A stretch of DNA of 45,666 bases from Bacillota bacterium. GTDB lineage: Bacteria > Bacillota > Clostridia > Lachnospirales > Lachnospiraceae. The notes under the pieces were generated by a model, which was not told the DNA's origin, searched no databases, and worked only from the letters and a program-made list of their open reading frames with translations. This document shows, one piece after another, positions 1 through 8,844 of this stretch (the stretch's first letter is position 1; every line of letters begins with the position of its first letter). The DNA lies in the NCBI GenBank assembly GCA_023395555.1, contig JAEWYQ010000077.1:1-45666 (forward strand), read 5' to 3'. A program made the position numbers and the translations under genes.

Positions 1-33
1 CTTTGTGGGGTCACATCAGGGCTTCCTGCATTT

Positions 34-1122
34 TTATGTATCCCATTTATTCTCATTCCAGCTCATCTCAAGCTCTGATTCCATAATTGTAATCTGCAGA
101 ATTTTCATCAGGTCAATTTCATAGGGCTCAATATCCACTCCATTTTCATCTGTAATAACGCGGACAAAGGGCCGGAGAGGGAAATTCTTATTCTGTTCCT
201 TCACGATTCCGATGGCATTGCTGGACAGCCTTACCAGGGAGCCGTTGGGATAGATTGCAATCTGCTTGATAAAAGCGGACACCAGCTTGAGATCAAACTG
301 GGTCTCCGAATGCTCTACCAGATAATTCACCGCCTGATTGGAACTCCACTTTCTCCGATAGCAGCGGTCTGATACCAGCGCATCATAAACATCGGCAATC
401 GCAACAATTCTGGCGAACTCATGCAGCTCCGCTGCCGGAGTTCCCGTGGGATAGCCGCCCCCATCCATCCTCTCATGATGATACAAGGATATAATTCTGG
501 ACAGCTCCGTAAGATTGGTACATTTTTTCAAGGCCTCATACCCTCTGGTGGTATGGGTTTTTACATATTCAAATTCTTCATCGGTCAGCTTATCGGTTTT
601 ATTAAGGATCTTACCATCCAGAAGCACCTTGCCCAGATCATGCAGCATCGCCCCGGCACCCAGCTTCTCCATCATCGGCCTGCTGTACCCCAGCTTATTG
701 CCTATGATCAAAGAATATACCGTAGTACTCACGGAATGGCTGAGGGTATAGTCATCCGCCGCCGCAATATCATTCAGGCTGACCTGAACATCGGGGTTCT
801 CCATAATTCCGTCTATTACGCTGGATATGGCATGGGACACCTCGCTGATGTCAATGACAGCCTTGGTCGCAAAATCATCGATGGTCTGGCGCAGTACCTG
901 TTTGCACAATACACGGGTTTCCTCTGATACCGCATCGGGAATCTCAATTCCGTGGCTTTTATTATCCTCTATGTAAATATAATCAATACCCAGCCGTGTA
1001 AGACTTTTCGCATATCGTTCCAGATTCTCAGTACCTTCTCTCAGTACCAGATTGTCATGGTAATAGATTGATTTTGCAAGAACCATCTCCGGTTTCAGCA
1101 TTGATAACGATATTAACCGCAT
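34..1122 (-). CDS. HD-GYP domain protein, probable cyclic-di-GMP phosphodiesterase
   Basis: This 362-residue protein carries the HD-GYP signature. HDLGK lies at about residues 161-165, HHE at 215-217 and the DGGGYP loop at 220-225, with an upstream His near 129. Proteins of this family bind two or three metals and hydrolyse cyclic di-GMP to pGpG or GMP. The first 90 or so residues resemble the small N-terminal domain often found ahead of HD-GYP, and no membrane segment or receiver domain is seen. I chose the ATG at 1122 because AAGGAG sits 6 bases ahead of it. An upstream TTG at 1152 lacks such a site. The gene has its own promoter and is separate from the sugar genes to its right. The enzymatic class is well supported, but the signal it responds to and its cellular role cannot be read from the sequence. 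Confidence 0.9.
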   Translation of the reverse strand: MRLISLSMLKPEMVLAKSIYYHDNLVLREGTENLERYAKSLTRLGIDYIYIEDNKSHGIEIPDAVSEETRVLCKQVLRQTIDDFATKAVIDISEVSHAISSVIDGIMENPDVQVSLNDIAAADDYTLSHSVSTTVYSLIIGNKLGYSRPMMEKLGAGAMLHDLGKVLLDGKILNKTDKLTDEEFEYVKTHTTRGYEALKKCTNLTELSRIISLYHHERMDGGGYPTGTPAAELHEFARIVAIADVYDALVSDRCYRRKWSSNQAVNYLVEHSETQFDLKLVSAFIKQIAIYPNGSLVRLSSNAIGIVKEQNKNFPLRPFVRVITDENGVDIEPYEIDLMKILQITIMESELEMSWNENKWDT

Positions 1123-1161
1123 TCCTATCTCCTTTTGTACAACTTCTTTCAATACTTCTCT

Positions 1162-1190
1162 ACTATACTTTATTGTTTATAAGGTGTCAA
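1162..1190 (-). promoter_or_regulatory. Sigma-A promoter of the HD-GYP gene
   Basis: On the minus strand a perfect -35 TTGACA (1185-1190) is followed after 17 bases by TATAGT (1162-1167). It lies about 40 bases upstream of the chosen ATG. Its position just after the GH2 stop makes the HD-GYP gene a separate transcription unit, although read-through from the GH2 gene is possible because no strong terminator is visible at 1191-1245. Confidence 0.8.
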
Positions 1191-1245
1191 TAACTCCTAG
1201 CCTTATTTGTCGAAAAAATGTTGGTACCGGGCGGTGAGAATTATA

Positions 1246-4200
1246 TCAATAATCAATCTCCCGAGTAGCGCTTCTTGCTTCTCCGGATTTTCTTATCTCC
1301 TCCTCTTTTGAGACAGAAGCTTCCCCTTCCAGCTCTATTTCTAACGGAAGGAACAGGAGCTCCGCAATAGCCGCTTCCTCCTCCCGGTAGTCTGTTTTCT
1401 CACCAAACCACCCTTCCCTCCTGGCACTGTATATTGTAATCCCCTTTCCTGAAAACCCATATAATGCCGTAAACCTTATTTTTGAGGTCCTTACCGCTTC
1501 AGAGAACAGAATCTCCTTCGGCTCAAAGGAAGAGGCCAGCTCCCCTTCATATACTACTTTCCAGGCTCCGTCCAGATACGCCTCCGCAAGGCAGCCTCTG
1601 ATGTCACCCTTGTGCTCCCTCTCATTCTGCCGGGGCATATAGAGCAGACCCTTAAGCCATATCTCCCTTTCCGCCTCCATTTCCAGGGTGAAGGGATAGC
1701 GCAGCCTGTCTGAGGCAAGGAAGGTATTGGGGTCGCCGTCCAGCATAAGGCCGGCTTCTTCTTCCGATATTCCCGCTCCTGTCAGTCTGACTCTATAGTC
1801 CTTCATAATACTCCGCGGAAAGAAGGCATCCCTCAGTATCTCCTCGCTGACACAGATCTCCGGGCAGAATTCATCGGATGCGGCATAGGCAAACAATGCC
1901 CTTCTCAGCTGCCTTGCTGCCGGACGCGTCTTAATATCCCGGTCCAGGTCAGCGGTCACAATCAGCAGCCTGCCCTTTAATACCCTGCATTCCAGGAGCA
2001 TTCCCAGCCTGTAATTCCGGTTCCACTCGTCGATGGGCTGTACAATCGGCTTAAGCTCCGCCGGAAATCTTCGCAAATTCAGACCGTTGGCCCCTTCTAT
2101 AATCTCCTCCCATTGCCATTCCTGGTACTCCCTGGTGGGAAATCCCTTCAGCGCAGGGTGGCCCGGATCAATCAGCAGCCCCATTCCCCTGCTGTAGGTA
2201 GGCCCCATCTGGGAATTCCAGAAAACGGTCTTCGCAGACAGCGGCGGTGAATCCAATCTGTGATGCTCCGGCAGCGGCGAGTAGATGACCCGTTCTCCCC
2301 TGGCCAGGCCCTCCAAAGCCTCCCGGAGGGAACAGGTATAGCTTACCTTTGCTCCTTCCCCGGGTGAGATACTATCCTCCTCATAAAGCCAGATGCTCCA
2401 GCTATTTAGTATATTGGTATTCCGTATCCCCGCCTCTATCGTATATTCTGCCGGTGCGGGCAGGCTGTGCAAAGGATACCGGAGATTCCCCGCAGCAATA
2501 TTCTTTTCCAAGGGCATGTCCATCCTCCCCAGATCCTCTTCATGGATGATCTCCTCCCCAGCCCCGCGAATTCTCCAAAAGATCATTGCCTGCTTCCGCT
2601 CTTCCCTGCCAAAGTGGCAGAACTCCAGAGGGCAATCCAGTATCTCTCCGGTGGTATATACCCTTTTGGAAGCGCGCAGCAGAGGCACGGTTTCCGAACA
2701 AAAGCTTCTGAACTCTTCCGGTCCGATAAAGCCCTTCTCATCCCAGAAGGGATCTAAGAGACCCACCAGGGCGGTGCCCTGTCCGATATAATCATGGAGA
2801 TCCAGCAGCTCAAAGCCGTATAGATGAGGGGTTCTGAAATTGGCTTCGATCTCTTCTTTATAGAGCTGTACCTTTCGCTTCCCGGATGCGTAGGCAAATT
2901 CCCTGTTCTGCTCCAGCACTCCGTTTCTCCCTGCGCTTTCCTGAAAGATCCTGTAATTGCCCGGCTGCAGATATCCGGTGAATTTGCCGATGACTTCATA
3001 ATCGGGATAGGAGCACCATTGCCCCAGCTCATGGGAGATCACCGGATATTTGATTCCTTCCACCGACAGCCTGTAATCCTTCCCGTGCCACCCCTGGCTG
3101 TTGCGTATGGTGCCGCCGGGCTGGATTCCGTACCCTGAACGGTGAAAATACACATAGTCCGTCCCTTCGATCTTCCCCGGTTCCATGGGATAATGCCACC
3201 CGGATTCGGCGGTATAGATCCGCCGCATATCCAGGCCGTGGCATCTTTCCACCCAGCACTGCAGCGGCTTAAGCCAATCGCCCCCCGGTTCATTTCCGGA
3301 AGAAAGCATAACAAAGGAGGGGTGATTCCCGTAAGCCCTGATGATTCTCACGGTTTCCTCCCATAGCACCTCATTCATTTCACTATCCTCGTAAAAGATA
3401 TTCCACATGCCGCATTCCACCTGCAGGTATATCCCCTCCTCATCGGCAGCGGTGAATGCGGCCTCCGGCGGGCAGAAGGAATGAAAGCGGACATAATTCA
3501 ATCCCCAGCTCTTGCATATCCCGAAGATTCTCTTCCAATCCGATACCTCTGACGACGGATACCCGGTGAGGGGAAAATCTCCGCCGGAATGGGTTCCCCT
3601 GAAATACGCCGGGCGCTGATTGATATAGAACAATCCATCCTTCGCTTCTATTTTCCGAAATCCGAAGGTCTCCGTCCTTTCCTGCCGGATTCCCCGGTAG
3701 TCGAGGAGAGCCGTTACCTTATAAAGAACCGGCGTGTATTCATCCCATAGGGAACTGTCCTTTCCATAGTCCAGCTCTATACGTACTGTCTCAAGGGGCC
3801 CCTTCACCCTAACCTCCCTTATGGTTTCGTTCACCTGTAATCCGGCCTGGGCTTCCCTGCCGGTATGATTTCGCAGAACCACCTCCGCAAGAACCTTCCT
3901 CGTACTGATATCCGGATAGAGCCTGAGCTCCTCAATGTGTACGTCCGGAACCTCCCGGATGGAGACCTCTCCCGTTATCCCGTTCCAGGCAGCCCCCAAT
4001 GCATCTGACACCATATGCCCATCCGGCCGGTAGGGATACTGGAGACTGTTATCCACACAGACCGTAATCCGGTGTTCTCCCCTGTCCAGTTTGCCAAGAC
4101 AGTATTCATGAGGCGTACAAAGGGCCGTCTCACTTCCTGCAAAGGAATGGTCCACCCAGACGCAGGTCTTCCATTTAACGCATTCCATCTTCAAGTAGTA

Positions 4201-4524
4201 GGTCCTGTCCCGATTCTCATCCGGGATCACAAAGCTCTTCTGATACCATGCCCTGCCCAGATAATGTCTGGGCGGCTGGCATAAGAACGGAACCAGCAGT
4301 TCCCCGGAACTAACCTTATACTCCTCCCTGTAAAACCATAGCTTATCATGAAGGCCGGATACCCAGGGGGTAGTCTCGCTGATCTCCTCCCCATAACCCT
4401 GTGCCTGCAAAATGCCCGGGATACGGATCACATCCCCCAGCTCCTGCTCCTGCCATCCTTCTTCTATTCCGACATTCCCCGCATCCAGCCTGAATTTCCA
4501 TTCACCATGAAGTGAGTATTCCAT
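1246..4524 (-). CDS. Glycoside hydrolase family 2 enzyme with C-terminal discoidin-like domain
   Basis: This 1092-residue protein opens with a GH2 sugar-binding domain (YSLHGEWKFRLD, then AWYQKSFVIP) followed by an immunoglobulin-like domain and a TIM barrel. The expected acid/base Glu is at about residue 412 in SGNEPGG, and the expected nucleophile Glu at about 499 in SHELGQ. The last 170 or so residues (DGDPNTFLASD onward) look like an F5/8-type discoidin or CBM32-like module. No signal peptide is present, so it should act in the cytoplasm. The ATG at 4524 has GGAGG 7 bases upstream. An earlier in-frame start at 4599 would run through a strong hairpin. It is the last gene of the pectin-type locus, after the CE12 esterase. 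The exact substrate (beta-galactoside, beta-galacturonide or another) is not determinable here; a side-chain role on rhamnogalacturonan is inferred from context. Confidence 0.88.
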   Translation of the reverse strand: MEYSLHGEWKFRLDAGNVGIEEGWQEQELGDVIRIPGILQAQGYGEEISETTPWVSGLHDKLWFYREEYKVSSGELLVPFLCQPPRHYLGRAWYQKSFVIPDENRDRTYYLKMECVKWKTCVWVDHSFAGSETALCTPHEYCLGKLDRGEHRITVCVDNSLQYPYRPDGHMVSDALGAAWNGITGEVSIREVPDVHIEELRLYPDISTRKVLAEVVLRNHTGREAQAGLQVNETIREVRVKGPLETVRIELDYGKDSSLWDEYTPVLYKVTALLDYRGIRQERTETFGFRKIEAKDGLFYINQRPAYFRGTHSGGDFPLTGYPSSEVSDWKRIFGICKSWGLNYVRFHSFCPPEAAFTAADEEGIYLQVECGMWNIFYEDSEMNEVLWEETVRIIRAYGNHPSFVMLSSGNEPGGDWLKPLQCWVERCHGLDMRRIYTAESGWHYPMEPGKIEGTDYVYFHRSGYGIQPGGTIRNSQGWHGKDYRLSVEGIKYPVISHELGQWCSYPDYEVIGKFTGYLQPGNYRIFQESAGRNGVLEQNREFAYASGKRKVQLYKEEIEANFRTPHLYGFELLDLHDYIGQGTALVGLLDPFWDEKGFIGPEEFRSFCSETVPLLRASKRVYTTGEILDCPLEFCHFGREERKQAMIFWRIRGAGEEIIHEEDLGRMDMPLEKNIAAGNLRYPLHSLPAPAEYTIEAGIRNTNILNSWSIWLYEEDSISPGEGAKVSYTCSLREALEGLARGERVIYSPLPEHHRLDSPPLSAKTVFWNSQMGPTYSRGMGLLIDPGHPALKGFPTREYQEWQWEEIIEGANGLNLRRFPAELKPIVQPIDEWNRNYRLGMLLECRVLKGRLLIVTADLDRDIKTRPAARQLRRALFAYAASDEFCPEICVSEEILRDAFFPRSIMKDYRVRLTGAGISEEEAGLMLDGDPNTFLASDRLRYPFTLEMEAEREIWLKGLLYMPRQNEREHKGDIRGCLAEAYLDGAWKVVYEGELASSFEPKEILFSEAVRTSKIRFTALYGFSGKGITIYSARREGWFGEKTDYREEEAAIAELLFLPLEIELEGEASVSKEEEIRKSGEARSATREIDY

Positions 4525-4571
4525 CTTCCATCCTCCTCTGTTCCTGTTCTGTTCCCAATACTGCCGACAAA

Positions 4572-4614
4572 GCCCGGAACCATGGGACATCCTGCGCATC
4601 CCACGGCTCCGGGC
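4572..4614 (-). promoter_or_regulatory. Intercistronic mRNA hairpin between CE12 and GH2 genes
   Basis: Arms at 4572-4587 and 4599-4614 are complementary over 16 positions, two of them G-U wobbles, with an 11-base loop. On the minus strand the stem is followed by CTTTGTCGGC, which is not a real U-tract. It therefore looks more like an RNA processing or stability element than a terminator. It ends some 45 bases before the GH2 start. Confidence 0.6.
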
Positions 4615-4648
4615 CTCCCTTCGGCTATGTTATCCTTTTACAGGATCT

Positions 4649-5884
4649 TTATTTTAAATAGGCCTTAATCCTGTCCAGCTGATCATCCTCATGATACTCT
4701 GCAATCAGCCTTGCTGCAATACCGGCGAAGGCTTCCGCTCCCCGGTATTGCAGATGGGTGTTATCCGTAACTCCCTCCCGATAATTGCTCTCCGGGAACT
4801 CTCCCTTCTCCGTCCATAAAAACAGTTTCTTGCTCTCCTCTGCTCCGATTTGGCTCAAATACTCCGTAGTTTCCTTGCCCAGATCCAGGAGAGGAAGCTT
4901 CTGCTCCGCAGCCAGAGCCAGCATTACCTTCCGGTAACCGGGAAAGCTTATGGAAAATGCTCCCCCTTCTTCCTCACAGTTTCTTCTCGCTACAGGCGTT
5001 ACAAGCACGCAGACTGCCCCTCTCTGCTTCACTCCGTCAATATAATATTGCAGATACTCTGCAAAGCTTTCTTCCGGGACATAGCGGTTCGGCCGGGCAG
5101 GCGTTGCATCATTATGCCCGAACTGGACAAATACATAATCTCCCTGTCTCACTTCGGATAAGATCTCATCCAGCCTGCCTTCCTCCAGGAAGGAGCGGGC
5201 GCTCCTGCCCCCAATAGCGCGGTTCTCAATCTTAATTTCCCGGAAATACCCGGGAAACACCTGTCCCCAGCCGGTCTGGGGAGCATACTCCTTGGAATAA
5301 ACCTGCACCGTGGAATCGGATGCCAGGAAGATGGTTGGCCGGTCTCCCTTCTCCTTCCCCTGTATTTTCCATATAGCTATCTGTTTCAGGTATACTGTCT
5401 TCTCTTCCGCCCCTTCCCTTGTGACAGCAAAGCTGACAGGAAGGAGCTTCAGAGCCAGCTCCCCTTTTATGACACAGAAGGAAAAATCAGCCGTCCCTTC
5501 TTCTCCAACCAGGATATCCCCGGCCTTTACGATCCCATTCGCCTTGATCCGGGCATGGTAAGCCTCCCCTGTCGGATTGGCAAAGGTAACACGGATATCA
5601 TAATTCCCGTTCTCCAAAGGGATGTGGATGATCTTTGTCTCCTCGTAGGAGTAGTTTCCGAACCCGGTCTCCTCCGTCTCCTTCCACACCCTGCTTGCCA
5701 GCGGAATATAATCCTCATGAAATTCAAAAGGTGCCCTCTCAGACAATCCTTCCTGTTCCTCTCTGGGATAATATATTCCATCCACCCATCCCGGAGCAGC
5801 CTTCGGAAAGGAAGTCCGGCTCCGATAATAGGGATAACGCTCCCAGGTTCCATATCCTGAACTTAACTCAAATACTATTTCCAT
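4649..5884 (-). CDS. SGNH/GDSL esterase, rhamnogalacturonan acetylesterase-like (CE12)
   Basis: This 411-residue protein has an N-terminal beta-rich domain of about 175 residues (GTWERYPYYRSRTSF to VYLKQIAIWKI) and a C-terminal SGNH hydrolase domain. The blocks are in order: Ser191 in ASDST, Gly in AIGGRSARSF (about 225), Asn258 in FGHND, and Asp374/His377 in TDNTH. The pattern matches CE12 rhamnogalacturonan acetylesterases, which remove acetyl groups from the galacturonate residues of RG-I. There is no signal peptide. The ATG is the first possible start because a stop codon lies three codons upstream in frame; the GGAGG site is rather distant (about 15 bases). It sits between the PL26-like gene and the GH2 gene, which fits debranching of imported oligosaccharides. 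The family is clear and the substrate is inferred. Confidence 0.88.
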   Translation of the reverse strand: MEIVFELSSGYGTWERYPYYRSRTSFPKAAPGWVDGIYYPREEQEGLSERAPFEFHEDYIPLASRVWKETEETGFGNYSYEETKIIHIPLENGNYDIRVTFANPTGEAYHARIKANGIVKAGDILVGEEGTADFSFCVIKGELALKLLPVSFAVTREGAEEKTVYLKQIAIWKIQGKEKGDRPTIFLASDSTVQVYSKEYAPQTGWGQVFPGYFREIKIENRAIGGRSARSFLEEGRLDEILSEVRQGDYVFVQFGHNDATPARPNRYVPEESFAEYLQYYIDGVKQRGAVCVLVTPVARRNCEEEGGAFSISFPGYRKVMLALAAEQKLPLLDLGKETTEYLSQIGAEESKKLFLWTEKGEFPESNYREGVTDNTHLQYRGAEAFAGIAARLIAEYHEDDQLDRIKAYLK

Positions 5885-5945
5885 CTTACTCTATGAAATC
5901 CTCCTGTCCGTACTTTTCCCCGGCAACTCCTTCGGCACTTGCCGA

Positions 5946-6002
5946 CTTCCGCCTTTTCTTCGGCGGTATCTTCAACGCTTCCCGCTTCCGCCTTTTCTTC
6001 GG
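5946..6002. repeat. Two 18-bp identical direct repeats, 39 bp apart
   Basis: The 18-mer CTTCCGCCTTTTCTTCGG occurs at 5946-5963 and again at 5985-6002, so the period is 39 bases (13 codons). It fills part of the 145-base gap between the PL26-like gene and the CE12 gene. On the minus strand one frame would read as two EEKAE-containing units, but no start or ribosome site supports translation. Confidence 0.75.
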
Positions 6003-6029
6003 AAATCCTTTCAACAACACTTCCCTGTT

Positions 6030-8648
6030 TTACTCTTCCTCAAATTCTGTCGGAAGATCCTCCCTGATCAAATCCAGGGCCACAATCACATTCAAGCTCC
6101 ACTGTGACAGTACATTAGTGGAGACCCGGGGCATCTCATATAATACCTCCTGGTTGCCCGCATCTCTCAGAGGCGTAATTCCAAAGAGTCCGTCTCCCAC
6201 CTCTTCCTTCAGGCAGCCCTTCATAACCTGCCATACCTGTCTGCCCAGCTCGTGATCTTTATAGTAATTTGCACCGAAGGCTGCAATTCCTGCTGCCATA
6301 TAGGGATAGGTAAATACCTTCTCTCCCAGCAGTCCCCCGGTCAGCTCCTGCTGCTTCTCCCTGGGCAGATAATAGAAACGTCCGAAATCCGCCAGCATCC
6401 TGGTCCATTCCTCATCCTCCAGCAGCTGTGCCAGCTCCAGCCATACCTGAACGGCTCCCATGCAGATCTGCAGATGAGTGCCGCCGGTGGCACGTTCTCC
6501 GATATACCTCAGATGGCTGTCCTCCGGATTATACTCGAAGTCAGAGCCGGAAATCAGTTTAAAGGGTGTTTTCTTTAAATCTTCTATTCCCGTCACAATC
6601 TTATCCATATATTTTCTGTTCTCCGTCCTCTCCCATTCCGTCATCCAGTTGGAGCAGAAGCTGGACCAGTCGGGGCCGGAGCGGGCATGGGTGGGATATA
6701 CCATCTTCTCCTTGTCAAAGAACAGCCCCAGGGGGTCCACGGTGAGCAGTGCAAAATCCCCGTCCTTCACATCCTCAAACACATCCTGAAGCCGGTAATC
6801 CCCCGTCAGATAGTGATAAAAACGATGATGCCCCGCCATGGCAATCCTGGCCTCCTTACAGGAGCAGCCCCAGTGTCTCACATTGTGCCTGGAACCGATG
6901 CCCCGGTAAGCCCCCAAATGATAGGTGTCCACCTCCGAGCAGTGCCGGCTCATGGCTTCCGCCATGGTATAGATATCCTCCCTGCCGGAACGCAGAAATG
7001 CAAACCATAGCCAGAGAGTAGGAACCAGCTCCGTGTTCTGCCATGCATATCCTCCCATATCATACCGCCAGCAATGCCGGGTCTTATCATAGGTATGCAT
7101 GAAATCCCCGTAATGAAAAAATCCGTACCAATTGCGCACCTCTATTTCCTTCTTATAGAAGTCCACCGTCCGGTCCAGCTGATCCTCCAGCCAATTTTCA
7201 GCAGGAGTGTCTCTCCTCGGCAGGCTCCAGACTCCAAAAGCCTGCAGCTCATGGTAGTACTCCGGCGAGGCGATATAGACCGGAGGCTTCTGCACCTGAC
7301 AGGCAAAATTGCGGATCGTCTCATCCCCCGGGATCTCACCCGGAAAGCCGCGGAGGGTGAATTCATTGGTATTGGCAATTCCATAGGGAGTGGCCCCCAT
7401 AAAGTCAAAGCCCTCATAATAGCTCTGGGAATAGCCTTCCTTGGCATAATGACGGAAGTCCATAGCCTCCGATTCGGGAGACCAGAACCACAGGGAGGCC
7501 TGGGCCATGTCCCCGTCCAGGCTGCTGACCTTCATGGTAGAGGGGTATTTCTGCCAGCAATCCTTCCGTCCCAGCAGAATGCCGCCGTTTTCACCGCCAA
7601 AGCCCATCACACCGGGAGCCCTGTTTCCGTGAAGACCTTCCACATAGCAGCAGTCCTCGTCACTGATTCTCTTCCTTATGGAATAATGGGATGCGCTGTC
7701 CTGCCAGAGCACATACTCACCCCAGATGGGAATCTGCCCTGCCGCCGTCAGAGCCTCGCTGTCCCGTTCCGGCGTCAGCCTCAGGAATTCTCCATTGATC
7801 TGAGCCTGATAGATTCTCTCCGGAACCCTGGGACGCCAGGACAGCAGCAGAGCCGGGCTTTCATGAAACACCCCGTGATCAATACCGAACTTGATGTGCC
7901 TGTTGTAAGGAGCCCCTTCTACCGGCACTGCAAACTGTATGCCGATTCCTTTCAGAAAATCATACTTCTCATCCCCGTCATAGAAAAAGGTATGAGTAAA
8001 TTTAATCTCAGAGGAATTGTAGCAGAATTCCATATAGAGCTGGAACGCCAGTTTTTCCTCCTCTTTGTTCCTGTGGGTACCCGCCGCCTTAATCACAGCC
8101 CGGAGAGGCCCTGCCTCCTGTACGGTGACCTCTTTGATCTCACCCGAAAAGGGAATTTCTCTCCGTAGCAGAGAGCTTTCCTTCCCTTCAACCTTCTTCT
8201 CTCTTTTCTCTAAGATCATGGTCAGAACCGCCGTTTTTGCCGTCATCCGGTGATCGGTGACCAGATCGCTGATGAGGATCTGACCGCTTTTATGCACCGT
8301 TGCCCGGGTGCTTCCCGCATCAATCCGGATACAGTCCTCCAGCTCCTCCAGCTTAATTTTCTCCGTCTCATTTACAGGTTCTTGCAAAGAACCGGAAGAA
8401 GGCTCTGCAAGCGTCGTAATCTGCTTCCCCATCCCGGCACTGTCCCCGGTATGGGCCGCCCATTTGACGGAGCCGTCGGGCCAGCAGGCTGTAATTCTGG
8501 ACTGCAGCGGAATTCTCCTTCCCTCCTCATTCTCTGCGGAAAATACGGCATCCCTCAGAACAGTTCCTTTCCTCCAATGGCTTCCCCAGGTAGTATAACC
8601 TGTTTCCGCTCTGTTTTCCATCCGGTGTAACACCATTCTTTCACTCAT
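6030..8648 (-). CDS. YetA/PL26-like family protein, probable exo-rhamnogalacturonan lyase
   Basis: This protein of about 872 residues resembles the YetA / PcRGLX family. The N-terminal part (TTWGSHWRKGTVLRDA, then PLQSRITACWPDGSVKWA) matches the family's first beta domain. The rest is a central beta domain and a large Trp/Tyr/His-rich helical-toroid-like region (RHCWRYDMGGYAWQNTELVPTLWLW, GCSCKEARIAMAGHHRFYHY). Characterised PL26 enzymes cleave RG-I from one end by beta-elimination. No signal peptide is seen, which suggests a cytoplasmic enzyme. In Bacillus subtilis yetA lies beside the lplABC transporter genes, and here the same kinds of genes are adjacent. The start is uncertain: the ATG at 8648 has only a GGGG-type site, and in-frame ATGs exist at 8699 and 8690. 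I prefer 8648 because the family match begins shortly after it. Lyase activity is inferred from homology. Confidence 0.8.
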   Translation of the reverse strand: MSERMVLHRMENRAETGYTTWGSHWRKGTVLRDAVFSAENEEGRRIPLQSRITACWPDGSVKWAAHTGDSAGMGKQITTLAEPSSGSLQEPVNETEKIKLEELEDCIRIDAGSTRATVHKSGQILISDLVTDHRMTAKTAVLTMILEKREKKVEGKESSLLRREIPFSGEIKEVTVQEAGPLRAVIKAAGTHRNKEEEKLAFQLYMEFCYNSSEIKFTHTFFYDGDEKYDFLKGIGIQFAVPVEGAPYNRHIKFGIDHGVFHESPALLLSWRPRVPERIYQAQINGEFLRLTPERDSEALTAAGQIPIWGEYVLWQDSASHYSIRKRISDEDCCYVEGLHGNRAPGVMGFGGENGGILLGRKDCWQKYPSTMKVSSLDGDMAQASLWFWSPESEAMDFRHYAKEGYSQSYYEGFDFMGATPYGIANTNEFTLRGFPGEIPGDETIRNFACQVQKPPVYIASPEYYHELQAFGVWSLPRRDTPAENWLEDQLDRTVDFYKKEIEVRNWYGFFHYGDFMHTYDKTRHCWRYDMGGYAWQNTELVPTLWLWFAFLRSGREDIYTMAEAMSRHCSEVDTYHLGAYRGIGSRHNVRHWGCSCKEARIAMAGHHRFYHYLTGDYRLQDVFEDVKDGDFALLTVDPLGLFFDKEKMVYPTHARSGPDWSSFCSNWMTEWERTENRKYMDKIVTGIEDLKKTPFKLISGSDFEYNPEDSHLRYIGERATGGTHLQICMGAVQVWLELAQLLEDEEWTRMLADFGRFYYLPREKQQELTGGLLGEKVFTYPYMAAGIAAFGANYYKDHELGRQVWQVMKGCLKEEVGDGLFGITPLRDAGNQEVLYEMPRVSTNVLSQWSLNVIVALDLIREDLPTEFEEE

Positions 8649-8660
8649 ATTAATGACCCC

Positions 8661-8676
8661 GCGTTGCCTGCAACGC
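8661..8676 (-). promoter_or_regulatory. Tight hairpin just upstream of the PL26-like start
   Basis: GCGTTGCCTGCAACGC is a perfect inverted repeat ending about 12 bases before the chosen ATG. On the minus strand it would fold just ahead of the weak GGGG ribosome site. It may affect translation initiation, or it may simply be a repeat. It also argues weakly against the longer start, which would have to be translated through it. Confidence 0.45.
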
Positions 8677-8750
8677 TTTCCTTTCCTCATAGCCTGCATC
8701 CACTGTCATGTAAAAATTTTTTCCTATGAGCAGGCATAACGCTTACGATA

Positions 8751-8809
8751 AAGAAAAGACATCCCACAGCGTCAGCACACTGGCGGACAAATATGCGATG
8801 TCTTTTCTT
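8751..8809 (-). terminator. Long hairpin between binding-protein and lyase genes, partial terminator candidate
   Basis: AAGAAAAGACATC at 8751-8763 is the exact complement of GATGTCTTTTCTT at 8797-8809, a 13-bp stem with a 33-base loop. On the minus strand the descending arm contains TTTTCTTT. It follows the solute-binding protein gene directly, so it could reduce transcription into the enzyme genes or protect the upstream mRNA. Confidence 0.55.
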
Positions 8810-8844
8810 AAAATTATCAAATATGGCTCAGGCTTAAAATAATA

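Noticed and set aside
421..927. Plus-strand ORF of 168 codons opposite the HD-GYP gene
   Set aside because: Shadow ORF; no promoter, no ribosome site, no family resemblance.
1191..1245. Terminator between the GH2 and HD-GYP genes
   Set aside because: Only a 4-bp ACCG/CGGT stem with a two-base loop is present, too weak to call despite a nearby T-run.
7074..8168. Long plus-strand ORF of 364 codons
   Set aside because: It lies wholly antisense to the PL26-like gene, has no ribosome site and no recognisable family; it is a shadow of the real gene's codon usage.
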